A stretch of 64,000 nt of DNA from Pseudolysinimonas_A sp041984585. GTDB lineage: Bacteria > Actinomycetota > Actinomycetes > Actinomycetales > Microbacteriaceae. The stretch lies in contig JBHIXX010000008.1 of assembly GCA_041984585.1 (NCBI GenBank), positions 1 through 64,000 on the forward strand. Direction: 5' to 3'. A model generated the notes under the pieces. The model was not told the DNA's origin. It made no database searches and saw only the letters and a list, made by a program, of their open reading frames with translations. The position numbers and the translations under genes were made by a program. Positions within the stretch are counted from its first letter, which is position 1. Every line of letters begins with the position of its first letter. Positions 41,905 through 49,745 of the stretch are shown in pieces.

Positions 41905-42855
41905 GTGAGCACCGTCGACCCCGGACCGAGCCTGCGCGGCGCGGTCGACCTGTCCGCACTCGTCCAGCGCCACTCCGCGCCCCCCGCCGCCGAGGGGGGT
42001 GGCGTCCCGGCCGACTCCGGCGGAGCGCCGGGCGTCGTCTTCCGGGTCGGCGATGCCGAGTTCCAGCAGGTGCTGCAGCTCTCCTCGACCGTCCCCGTCG
42101 TGGTCGAGTTCATCGCCGCCGGGCTGGAGCCCGCGCTGGTCTCCCTGGTGGAGTCGTACGGCGGGCGCCTCGCGCTCGCCGTCGTCGACGCGCAGGCCAG
42201 TCCCCAGGTCGCGCAGGCGTTCCAGGTGCGCGAGGTCCCGGCGGTCGCGGCCGTCGTCGGCGGGCGACCCGTGAACCTCTTCCTCGGCATCCCGTCCGAC
42301 GACGAGGTGAAGCAGGTGTTCGCCGAGCTGCTCCAGCTAGCCCAGCAGAACGGCGTCACCGGAACCATCCCGGGCGGTGCCCCGGCCGCGGAGGGCGAGC
42401 CGGGCGCCGACGCGGAGCCCGCTGCTCCCGAGGAGCCCCCGCTGCCGCCCCTCCATCAGGAGGCGTTCGACGCGATCTCGCGCGGCGACCTCGACTCCGC
42501 GATCACCGCCTACCGCAAGGCCATCCAGCAGAACCCCCGCGACGCCGACGCCGTCGCCGGGCTCGCGCAGACCGAGCTGCTCGCGCGCCTCACCGGAACG
42601 ACGGCGGATGGCATCCGCAGCGCCGCGGCGGACGCCCCCGGTGACCTTGACGCGCAGCTCGCGGTCGCCGACCTCGACGTCAGCGGCGGCCACCTCGACG
42701 ACGCCTTCGGACGCCTGCTCGACCTGTTCCCGACCCTCGACGCCGACGGGAAGGACCGCGTGCGCGCCCGCCTGGTCGACTACTTCGAGATCGCCGGTCA
42801 GGACGACCCCCGGGTGCTCGCCGCCCGCGCCCGGCTCGCCTCGCTGCTCTACTGA
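41905..42855 (+). CDS. Thioredoxin-like TPR protein (YbbN/CnoX-like co-chaperone)
   Basis: 316 residues. A disordered start is followed by a thioredoxin-like domain (about 48-150: FQQVLQLSSTVPVVVEFIAAGLEPALV, ALAVVDAQASPQVAQAFQVREVPAVAAVV) and helical TPR-like repeats (about 185-316). The redox CXXC is replaced by AGLE, so it is not an oxidoreductase. YbbN/CnoX proteins act as holdases that hand clients to GroEL or DnaK. GTG start is set by domain alignment. It converges on the PG-binding-like gene through a strong hairpin. Confidence 0.87.
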   Translation: MSTVDPGPSLRGAVDLSALVQRHSAPPAAEGGGVPADSGGAPGVVFRVGDAEFQQVLQLSSTVPVVVEFIAAGLEPALVSLVESYGGRLALAVVDAQASPQVAQAFQVREVPAVAAVVGGRPVNLFLGIPSDDEVKQVFAELLQLAQQNGVTGTIPGGAPAAEGEPGADAEPAAPEEPPLPPLHQEAFDAISRGDLDSAITAYRKAIQQNPRDADAVAGLAQTELLARLTGTTADGIRSAAADAPGDLDAQLAVADLDVSGGHLDDAFGRLLDLFPTLDADGKDRVRARLVDYFEIAGQDDPRVLAARARLASLLY

Positions 42856-42886
42856 GGTTCCGCGGGCGACCGGTCTCGTAGATGGC

Positions 42887-42920
42887 GACGCGGCCGCCCG
42901 GATCACCGGACGGCCGCGTC
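42887..42920. terminator. Strong bidirectional hairpin between TPR and PG-binding-like genes
   Basis: GACGCGGCCG (42887-42896) pairs with CGGCCGCGTC (42911-42920); inner CCGG/CCGG extends it across an ATCA loop. It lies in the 76-bp convergent gap. Confidence 0.65.
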
Positions 42921-42931
42921 GAGGACTCGGG

Positions 42932-43315
42932 TCAGAAGGTCCCGTCGTTGAGGCGCTTCTGCATCGCCTTGACGGTCTGCGGCCCCACGGCGCCGTCCTG
43001 GGTGACGCCGAGGTGCTTCTGCAGGGCCTTCTTGCTCTGCGGTCCGAAGACGCCATCGGCGGTCACGCCGAGCTTCTTCTGCAGCGCCTTGGTCGACTCG
43101 GGGCCGAACTTGCCATCCACGGTCACTCCGAGCACATCCTGGAGCGCCTTCGTGGTGGCCGGGCCCCACTCGCCGTCGACCGCGAGGTTCGGCGAGTCGG
43201 CCTTCTTCTTGTCGGCGAGCTTCTTCTGAAGCTCCTCGAACTTGTCCCCGCCGGACTCCTTCGCCTTGCCGCCGCCAACCTTGGACCGCGCCGACGCGTC
43301 GTCGAAAGCCGCCAT
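42932..43315 (-). CDS. Protein with four 20-residue peptidoglycan-binding-like repeats, no signal peptide
   Basis: 127 residues. After a charged N-terminal helix (KFEELQKKLADKKK) there are four near-identical units: DGEWGPATTKALQDVLGVTV, DGKFGPESTKALQKKLGVTA, DGVFGPQSKKALQKHLGVTQ and DGAVGPQTVKAMQKRLNDG. Each contains the DGxxGPxT/S-KALQ core of PG_binding_1 domains, but the period is 20 residues rather than about 60. No signal peptide or membrane segment is present, so a cytoplasmic role or unconventional export must be considered. GAGGAGTT lies seven bases before the ATG (minus strand). Confidence 0.82.
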   Translation of the reverse strand: MAAFDDASARSKVGGGKAKESGGDKFEELQKKLADKKKADSPNLAVDGEWGPATTKALQDVLGVTVDGKFGPESTKALQKKLGVTADGVFGPQSKKALQKHLGVTQDGAVGPQTVKAMQKRLNDGTF

Positions 43316-43398
43316 CGTGAACTCCTCTCACCGAGTTTCGTGTGGCCGATACCGTATCAGTCCCGGGTTTCCGGTGGAGGTCGGAGCCGCGTCGGCGG

Positions 43399-45588
43399 TC
43401 AGCCGTCGAAGCGCAGCCAGAGCGCCCCGAGCGGCGGCAGGGTGAGTTCGGCCGACGCGGGTCGCCCGTTCCACGGGGTGTCGGTCGCGTCGACCTCGCC
43501 GAGGTTGCCGACGCCCGAGCCGCCGAATTCGGCGGCATCCGTGTTGATCACCTCGCGCCACGCTCCGGATGCCGGCAGCGGCAGGCGGTAGCCGCCCACC
43601 GGGTTGCCGCCGAAGTTCACGGCGCAGGCCACCATCCCGCCGTCCGACGCGCGGCGCAGGAACGCGACCACGTCGTGCTCGGGGTCGTCGATCAGCCACT
43701 CGAAGCCGTCGGCGGTGTGGTCGAGGTCCCACAGCGCCCGGGTCTCGCGGTACACGCGGTTGAGCTGCGCGACGGTGCGCGACAGCCCCTGGTGGGCGGG
43801 CTGGTCGAGGATCCACCAGTCGAGGCCTCGCTGCTCGCTCCACTCGGACGGCTGCCCGAACTCGCAGCCCATGAACAGCAGCTGCTTGCCCGGATGGGCC
43901 CACATGAACGCGAGGTAGGCGCGCACGTTGGCGAGTTTCTGCCACTGGTCGCCGGGCATCTTCGCCAGCAGCGAGCCCTTGCCGTGCACGACCTCGTCGT
44001 GGCTGATCGGGAGCAGGAAGTTCTCGCTGAACGCGTAGAGGAACGAGAAGGTGATGTCGCGGTGATGGTCGCGGCGCCACATCGGGTCCTGATGCATGTA
44101 CTGCAGCGAGTCGTGCATCCAGCCCATGTTCCACTTCAGGCCGAAGCCGAGGCCGCCGACCGAGGTGGGGTGGGTGACGCCGCCCCACGAGGTGGACTCC
44201 TCGGCGATCATGACGACCCCGGGGTTGCGCTTGTAGGCGGTCGCGTTCACCTCCTGCAGGAACGAGATCGCCTCGAGGTTCTCCCGACCGCCGTGCACGT
44301 TGGGCACCCACTGGCCCTCCTCGCGCGAGTAGTCGAGGTAGAGCATCGACGCGACGGCGTCGACCCGCAGCCCGTCGACGTGGAACTCCTCGAGCCAGTA
44401 GAGCGCGTTCGCGACCAGGAAGTTGCGCACCTGCGAGTCGCCGAAGTTGAACACCAGGGTGCCCCAGTCGGGATGCTCGCCGATGCGCGGGTCGGCGTGC
44501 TCGTAGAGCGCCTCGCCGTCGAACTTCGCCAGCGCCCACTCGTCCTTCGGGAAATGCGCCGGCACCCAGTCGACCAGCACCCCGATCGACGCCTGGTGCA
44601 GTCGGTCGACGAGGTACTTGAAGTCGTCCGGATGCCCGAAGCGGCTGGTCGGGGCGTAGTAGCCGGTCACCTGGTAGCCCCACGAGCCGCCGAACGGGTG
44701 CTCGGCGACGGGCAGGAACTCGACGTGGGTGAACCCCAGCTCGTGCACGTACTCGATGAGCTGGTCGGCGAGCTCCCGGTAGCCGAGGCCGGGCCGCCAC
44801 GAACCGATGTGCAGCTCGTAGACGCTCATCGCCGAGGTGTGCGGGTCGTGCGCCGAGCGCTGGGCGAGCCAGGTGGAGTCGTGCCACTCGTAGCGGGTCT
44901 CGCCGACGACCGACCCGGTGGCGGGCGGGCGCTCGGTGTAGCGGGCCATCGGGTCGGCGCGCTTCACCCACTCGCCCGACGGCGTGAGGATCTCGAACTT
45001 GTAGATCGTGCCGGCGTCGAGGCCCGGGATGAACAGCTCCCACACGCCGCTGTCGCCGAGCCGGCGCATCGGGTTGCGCGATCCGTCCCACTCGGAGAAG
45101 TCGCCGAGCACCCGCACGGCACGGGCGTGCGGCGCCCAGACGGCGAACCCGGTGCCGGCGACCCCCTCGTGCTCCTTCACGTGCGCGCCGAGCACGTGCC
45201 AGATCTGCTCGTGCCGTCCCTCGCCCCAGAGGTAGAGATCGACCTCGCCGACGCTCGGGCCGAAGCGGTAGGGGTCGTCGGCGAACCAGTCGGGCGCCCC
45301 CGGGTAGGCGGCGCGGATGCGGTAGTCGCTCACGGCATCCGGCAGCACGCCCTGCCACAGACCGTCGCCCGCGTGCGCGAGTCGTACGGGCGCTCCGTCA
45401 ACGGGGTCGACCTCGACCCGCACGGCGAGCGGGCGCACGACGCGCACGATGGTGCCGGCGGCGGGCTCGGCGGGGTCGACCGGATGCGGCCCCAGGTGGT
45501 CGTGTGGGCGCGGGTGGCTGCCCGCCGCGAGCTCGGCGACGAGCGCGGGGTCGAGGGCCGGAAGGCGGTCGGCGGGGGCGGCGCTCAC
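43399..45588 (-). CDS. glgB: 1,4-alpha-glucan branching enzyme
   Basis: 729 residues, full length. GH13 enzyme that makes alpha-1,6 branches. Domain order: N-terminal extension, CBM48 (GFAVWAPHARAVRVLGDFSEWDG), then the catalytic barrel with GYQVTGYYAPTSRFG, the nucleophile region GLRVDAVASMLY, the acid in VMIAEEST and ISHDEVVHGKGS. The C-terminal beta domain ends at LGALWLRFDG. GTG start, with the glgE stop only 3 nt upstream, so the two form an operon. With GlgE it builds branched alpha-glucan from maltose-1-phosphate. Confidence 0.96.
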   Translation of the reverse strand: MSAAPADRLPALDPALVAELAAGSHPRPHDHLGPHPVDPAEPAAGTIVRVVRPLAVRVEVDPVDGAPVRLAHAGDGLWQGVLPDAVSDYRIRAAYPGAPDWFADDPYRFGPSVGEVDLYLWGEGRHEQIWHVLGAHVKEHEGVAGTGFAVWAPHARAVRVLGDFSEWDGSRNPMRRLGDSGVWELFIPGLDAGTIYKFEILTPSGEWVKRADPMARYTERPPATGSVVGETRYEWHDSTWLAQRSAHDPHTSAMSVYELHIGSWRPGLGYRELADQLIEYVHELGFTHVEFLPVAEHPFGGSWGYQVTGYYAPTSRFGHPDDFKYLVDRLHQASIGVLVDWVPAHFPKDEWALAKFDGEALYEHADPRIGEHPDWGTLVFNFGDSQVRNFLVANALYWLEEFHVDGLRVDAVASMLYLDYSREEGQWVPNVHGGRENLEAISFLQEVNATAYKRNPGVVMIAEESTSWGGVTHPTSVGGLGFGLKWNMGWMHDSLQYMHQDPMWRRDHHRDITFSFLYAFSENFLLPISHDEVVHGKGSLLAKMPGDQWQKLANVRAYLAFMWAHPGKQLLFMGCEFGQPSEWSEQRGLDWWILDQPAHQGLSRTVAQLNRVYRETRALWDLDHTADGFEWLIDDPEHDVVAFLRRASDGGMVACAVNFGGNPVGGYRLPLPASGAWREVINTDAAEFGGSGVGNLGEVDATDTPWNGRPASAELTLPPLGALWLRFDG

Positions 45589-45591
45589 GGG

Positions 45592-47859
45592 TCAGCCCTT
45601 CCGGCCGTACTCGACGTTGAGGATGTGCACCGGCTCGGCGAAGGCGTCGAGCTTCACGTAGTTGGAGTCGCCCCACGTCCAGCGGGAGTCGGTGAACAGC
45701 TCGCGCACCGCGTACGACTCGCCCGGGTCCATTCCGAGCTGCCGCAGGTCGAGGTGCACGGTGGTCTCGCGCACCGCGTGCGGGTCGAGGTTGGCGACGA
45801 CGATCAGTCCGTCGGGCCGCCCGGTGCCGGTGAACTCGGCGGCGAGGAACTTGGTGAACACGAGGATGTGGTCGTCCTCGCTCCAGTGCACCCGCAGGTT
45901 GCGCAGCTGGCGCAGGGCGGGGTGGGCGCGGCGGATCGTGTTCAGCCAGGTGAGGTACGGCGCGAGGGTGCGGCCGGTGGCGGCGGCCTTCGCCCAGTCG
46001 CGCGGCTTGTACTCGTACTTCTCGTTGTCGATGTTCTCCTCGCTGCCGGGACGCGCGACGTCCTCGAACAGCTCGTAGCCGGAGTAGACGCCCCATGACG
46101 GCGACGCGGTGGCGGCCAGCGCGGCGCGGATCTTGTAGGCGGGCGGCCCGCCGAACTGCAGGTACTGGGTGAGGATGTCGGGCGTATTCACGAACAGGTT
46201 CGGCCGCAGGTAGTCGGCCGACTCGGTCGCGATCCCGGTGAGGAACTCCTCGAGCTCCTCCTTCGTGTTGCGCCAGGTGAAGTACGTGTACGACTGCTGG
46301 AAGCCGGCCTGGGCGAGCGCCTGCATCATCGCCGGCCGGGTGAACGCCTCGGCGAGGAAGACGACATCCGGATGCTGGCGCGCCACCTCGGCGATGAGCC
46401 ACTCCCAGAACCACAGCGGCTTGGTGTGCGGGTTGTCGACGCGGAAGATGCGCACGCCCTCGTCGATCCACAGCCGAACGATGCGCAGGACCTCCCGCGA
46501 CAGGCCCTCCGGGTCGGTGTCGAAGTCGAGCGGGTAGATGTCCTGATACTTCTTCGGCGGGTTCTCGGCGTAGGCGATCGTGCCGTCGGGGCGCCGGGTG
46601 AACCACTCGGGGTGCTCGGTCACCCACGGGTGGTCGGGGGAGCACTGCAGGGCGAGGTCGAGCGCGATCTCGAGACCGTGGCTCGTCGCCGCGGCGAGGA
46701 ACCGGCGGAAGTCGGCGAAGCCGCCGAGGTCGGGGTGGATGCTGTCGTGGCCGCCGGGGCTCCCGTCGGCGAGCGGGCCGCCGATCGCCCACGGGCTGCC
46801 CGGGTCGTGCGGGCCGGCGTCGGGGGAGTTGTTCGGGCCCTTGCGGAAGGCGCGCCCGATGGGGTGGATCGGCGGCAGGTAGACGACGTCGAAGCCCATC
46901 TCGGCGACGGCCGGCAGGCGCTTCGCGGCGGTGCGGAAGGTGCCGCTCGTCCACGATCCGTCGGCCTTGCGCCGGGCGCCCTCGGAGCGGGGGAAGAACT
47001 CGTACCAGGCGCCGACGGCGGCCCGTTCCCGCTCGACGGTGAGCGACAGCGTCTCCGACTCGGTGACGAGGGAGACGATGGGCTGCGCGGCGACGGCCGC
47101 GTCGAGTCGCGGGTCGCGGGCCACCTTGAGCCGCGAGGACGCCGTCAGGTTGCGGTCGCGCAGCGCGCGGGCCGCGTCGGCCGCGAGCTTGCCGCTCGCC
47201 CGGTCGAGCAGCTCGGCGCCCATCAGGAACACCAGGTCGACGTCCTGACCCGCCTCGACCTTCACGTCGGCGAGGTGGCGCCACGTGGCCCAGTCGTCCT
47301 GGGCGGCGCGCACCCGCCAGGTCCAGACGCCCGTGCGGTCGAGCTTCACCTCGGCGCGCCAGCGGTCGGTGCCGGGCGCGGTGAGGGCCATCGGGTGCTC
47401 GACGGTCGCGCCGTCGGGGTCGGTGAGCAGCAGGTCGGCGCGCAGCAGGGCGTGCCCCTCGCGGAAGATCGTCGCCTCGAACGGCACCACCTCGGTGGCG
47501 AAGGCGACCGCGTTCCACAGGTTCTCGGGCTGCTTCGGCCGCAGGTCGCGGATCGGGATGCGGCCGAGCCGCCCCGGCGGGATCGCCGCTGCGGGAGCGG
47601 TCTTCTCGGGCGCGGTGTCGGCGACCCCCTCCGGCGTGTCCGGTGCGGCGGGCGCAGGCTCTTCCGGCGGCGCGGACAGCTTGGCCGCGACGGAGGTGGC
47701 GCGCGATCGCGAGGTGGATGCCTTCGCGGCGGAGGGCGTCTTCGACGCGGGCGGGGCGTCCGAGGTGGCCGGACTCTTCGAGGTGGGCGGACTCTTCGGG
47801 GCGGGCGGAGTCCCGGTCGGGCCGGGGGACTCCGACGGGGGGACCTGGTCTGCCGCCAT
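45592..47859 (-). CDS. glgE: Alpha-1,4-glucan:maltose-1-phosphate maltosyltransferase
   Basis: 755 residues. Extends alpha-1,4-glucan with maltosyl units from maltose-1-phosphate. The first 95 residues are a Pro/Ser/Ala/Thr-rich low-complexity extension (SPPTSKSP, PPASKTPSAAK). The conserved protein begins near GRIPIRDLRPKQPENLWNAV. Motifs: YLPPIHPIGRAFRKG, the nucleophile Asp in IFRVDNPHTKPLWFWEW, the acid in FLAEAFTRP, and NTPDILTQYLQ. ATG is six bases after TAGCGT. Cotranscribed with glgB. TreS/Pep2, which make maltose-1-phosphate in mycobacteria, are not in the window. Confidence 0.95.
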   Translation of the reverse strand: MAADQVPPSESPGPTGTPPAPKSPPTSKSPATSDAPPASKTPSAAKASTSRSRATSVAAKLSAPPEEPAPAAPDTPEGVADTAPEKTAPAAAIPPGRLGRIPIRDLRPKQPENLWNAVAFATEVVPFEATIFREGHALLRADLLLTDPDGATVEHPMALTAPGTDRWRAEVKLDRTGVWTWRVRAAQDDWATWRHLADVKVEAGQDVDLVFLMGAELLDRASGKLAADAARALRDRNLTASSRLKVARDPRLDAAVAAQPIVSLVTESETLSLTVERERAAVGAWYEFFPRSEGARRKADGSWTSGTFRTAAKRLPAVAEMGFDVVYLPPIHPIGRAFRKGPNNSPDAGPHDPGSPWAIGGPLADGSPGGHDSIHPDLGGFADFRRFLAAATSHGLEIALDLALQCSPDHPWVTEHPEWFTRRPDGTIAYAENPPKKYQDIYPLDFDTDPEGLSREVLRIVRLWIDEGVRIFRVDNPHTKPLWFWEWLIAEVARQHPDVVFLAEAFTRPAMMQALAQAGFQQSYTYFTWRNTKEELEEFLTGIATESADYLRPNLFVNTPDILTQYLQFGGPPAYKIRAALAATASPSWGVYSGYELFEDVARPGSEENIDNEKYEYKPRDWAKAAATGRTLAPYLTWLNTIRRAHPALRQLRNLRVHWSEDDHILVFTKFLAAEFTGTGRPDGLIVVANLDPHAVRETTVHLDLRQLGMDPGESYAVRELFTDSRWTWGDSNYVKLDAFAEPVHILNVEYGRKG

Positions 47860-47865
47860 GTCTGT

Positions 47866-47871
47866 ACGCTA
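47866..47871 (-). promoter_or_regulatory. -10-like TAGCGT for glgE-glgB
   Basis: Minus-strand TAGCGT, 6 nt before ATG 47859. Confidence 0.5.
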
Positions 47872-47921
47872 CCCGCCCCGCCCCGCCGCACCCTGAGCCG
47901 CGCGAGGGCCGGAGCCGCGGT

Positions 47922-48392
47922 TCAGCGCGCGATGTCGGCGAGCGTCGCCGCGGTGGCGCGGATGAGGTCGGCGGGGGCGATCTCGATCTCGAAGCCGCGG
48001 CGTCCGCCGCTGACGAGGACGGTCTCCCAGAGTTCGGCGGTCTCGTCGAGCACGGTCGGCAGCGCGGTCTTCTGGCCGAGCGGGCTGATGCCGCCGACCA
48101 CGTAGCCGGTCTTGCGTTCGGCGACCGCGGGGTCCGCCATCGCGGCGCGCTTGCCGCCGACCGCCGCCGCGATCGCCTTCAGGTCGAGCCGCCCGCCGAC
48201 CGGCACGATGCCGACGACGAGCCGCCCGTCGACGTCGACCAGCAGCGTCTTGAACACCCGATCGGGGTCGACGCCGAGCGCCTCGGCCGCTTCGGCGCCG
48301 TAGGCGGCCGAGCCGGGGTCGTGCCGGTAGGAGTGCTCGGTGAACGGGATGCCGGCGGCGCGCAGCGCGACCGTCGCCGGGGTCCCGCTCAT
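47922..48392 (-). CDS. YbaK/ProX-type aminoacyl-tRNA deacylase
   Basis: 156 residues. YbaK-fold proteins hydrolyse mischarged tRNAs, classically Cys-tRNA(Pro). The fold is recognisable: PFTEHSYRHDP, GVDPDRVFKTLLVDVDGRLVVGIVPV (with the catalytic Lys in FKTL), KRAAMADPAVAERKTGYVVGGISPLG and LPTVLDETAE. The start at 48392 (MSGTPATVALRAAG) is chosen over longer in-frame starts because the upstream paralogue gene ends at 48400. It lies 7 nt downstream of that gene, so likely cotranscribed. Specificity is inferred. Confidence 0.9.
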   Translation of the reverse strand: MSGTPATVALRAAGIPFTEHSYRHDPGSAAYGAEAAEALGVDPDRVFKTLLVDVDGRLVVGIVPVGGRLDLKAIAAAVGGKRAAMADPAVAERKTGYVVGGISPLGQKTALPTVLDETAELWETVLVSGGRRGFEIEIAPADLIRATAATLADIAR

Positions 48393-48399
48393 CGCCGGC

Positions 48400-49131
48400 T
48401 CAGTAGTAGTACGACGAGCTCGTCGCACTGATCACCGCGAACACGATGATCAGCAGGATGGTGAGCGCCGCCGTGCCGAAGCCGACGATGGTGCCGGCGA
48501 GCGCGAGCCCGCGGCCGTGGTTGGCGACGCCCTCGCGGCGCAGCCGGTTCGCCCGGGCGAGACCGACCGCCGACAGGATGCCGCCGGCGATGCCGGGGAG
48601 GGCGAGCATCCACAGGTTCAGCAGGATGGCGACCATCGAGATGATGAACCCGACCAGCCCGATCACGTTCGGGTTGGCGGGCCGCGGCGCGTACCCGGGG
48701 TAGGCGGCGGCGGGGGAGCCGTAGGCGGGGGGCGCGCCGGGCGGGGTGCCGGGCGGCGTTCCCGCCGGGGCGGCCGCGGGGGCGCCGCCGTACGCGGGCG
48801 CGGTGGTCGCGGCGGCGCTGGTGGCGGCGAGGCCGTAGGGGTCGGGCCGCGGGTCGGACGACGGCGCGGCGAACGCGGGCGTCACGTCGGTGGCGTCGTC
48901 GACGTGGTCGGGGGCGTCGGGGATGCCGGGCACGCCATCCGCTCCGACCGGCGTGGTCGGCAGGTCGTCCGCGGCCGGGGCGCCGGGGGCGACGGGCGGC
49001 GGGGGAGGAACCGCCCCGGGGGCGGGACGGCGGTGGTCGGACCACGAGGCGCCGTTCCACCAGCGCTCCTGGCCGGGGTTCTCGGGGTCGGCGTACCAAC
49101 CGGCGGGAGGGAGCGACGAGGAATCCGACAT
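48400..49131 (-). CDS. DUF2510/DUF4190 membrane protein (paralogue 1)
   Basis: 243 residues. N-terminal DUF2510 motif PAGWYADPENPGQERWWNG then SWSDHRR. A long Pro/Ala/Gly-rich disordered linker follows, then two to three membrane helices of DUF4190 type (NVIGLVGFIISMVAILLNLW, GTIVGFGTAALTILLIIVF) and a TSSSYYY tail. Function of these families is unknown. ATG six bases after TAGGGT. It sits directly downstream of a shorter paralogue, a tandem duplication. Confidence 0.82.
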   Translation of the reverse strand: MSDSSSLPPAGWYADPENPGQERWWNGASWSDHRRPAPGAVPPPPPVAPGAPAADDLPTTPVGADGVPGIPDAPDHVDDATDVTPAFAAPSSDPRPDPYGLAATSAAATTAPAYGGAPAAAPAGTPPGTPPGAPPAYGSPAAAYPGYAPRPANPNVIGLVGFIISMVAILLNLWMLALPGIAGGILSAVGLARANRLRREGVANHGRGLALAGTIVGFGTAALTILLIIVFAVISATSSSYYY

Positions 49132-49137
49132 GGGCTC

Positions 49138-49143
49138 ACCCTA
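49138..49143 (-). promoter_or_regulatory. -10-like TAGGGT for DUF2510 paralogue 1
   Basis: Minus-strand TAGGGT, 6 nt before ATG 49131. Confidence 0.5.
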
Positions 49144-49203
49144 CCGAGCGCGTCGCCGACCTCGGGCGGGCGGCGTCGGCGTCGTCGGGCGGGCGGCGCC
49201 CGG

Positions 49204-49668
49204 TCAGAACCCGGAGACCTCGCTCGAGAAGGCCCAGAAGAAGAAACCGAAGTACAGCACCGTGAACAGCAGGGTCAGGGCCGACAGCGTGATGCCGATG
49301 ATGAGTCCCGCGAGCGCGAACCCCCGCCCCGTGTTCGGGATCCCGGCCGCCTCGCGCTCCTTCGCGGCCTTCAGCCCGATGCCCGACAGGATCGCCCCGA
49401 CGACGCCCGGGATGAGGCCCAGCAGGAGCGCACCGAGCGACACCGCGAACCCGGCGATCGCCATCGCGTTCGAGGGAGTGGTGGAGGCGTAGTACACCGG
49501 CGCCGCCCCCTCCGGTCCCGCGGCCGGCTGCCACGCGGGCGCGGAGATCGCGGCGCTGCCGCCGGTGCGACGGTGGTCGGACCAGCCCGATCCGTTCCAC
49601 CAGCGCTCGGCCTCGGAGTTCTCGGGGTCGGGGTACCAGCCCGCGACGGGGGCGCTCGCCTCGCTCAT
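49204..49668 (-). CDS. DUF2510/DUF4190 membrane protein (paralogue 2, short)
   Basis: 154 residues. Same layout as its neighbour: DUF2510 motif AGWYPDPENSEAERWWNGSG then SDHRR, a shorter linker, then membrane helices (AIAGFAVSLGALLLGLIPG, LAGLIIGITLSALTLLFTVLYFGFFFW). The GLKAAKEREAAGIPNTGRG loop matches GLARANRLRREGVANHGRG of paralogue 1, supporting duplication. ATG six bases after TAGCAT. Function unknown. Confidence 0.82.
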   Translation of the reverse strand: MSEASAPVAGWYPDPENSEAERWWNGSGWSDHRRTGGSAAISAPAWQPAAGPEGAAPVYYASTTPSNAMAIAGFAVSLGALLLGLIPGVVGAILSGIGLKAAKEREAAGIPNTGRGFALAGLIIGITLSALTLLFTVLYFGFFFWAFSSEVSGF

Positions 49669-49674
49669 GGCTCG

Positions 49675-49680
49675 ATGCTA
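49675..49680 (-). promoter_or_regulatory. -10-like TAGCAT for DUF2510 paralogue 2
   Basis: Minus-strand TAGCAT, 6 nt before ATG 49668. Confidence 0.45.
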
Positions 49681-49745
49681 CGGCCCGGGCCGCATCCGTG
49701 GGGATCCCTCGACTCGGGGCGGCGCCCGGGGTCGGCTCGCGGGGA

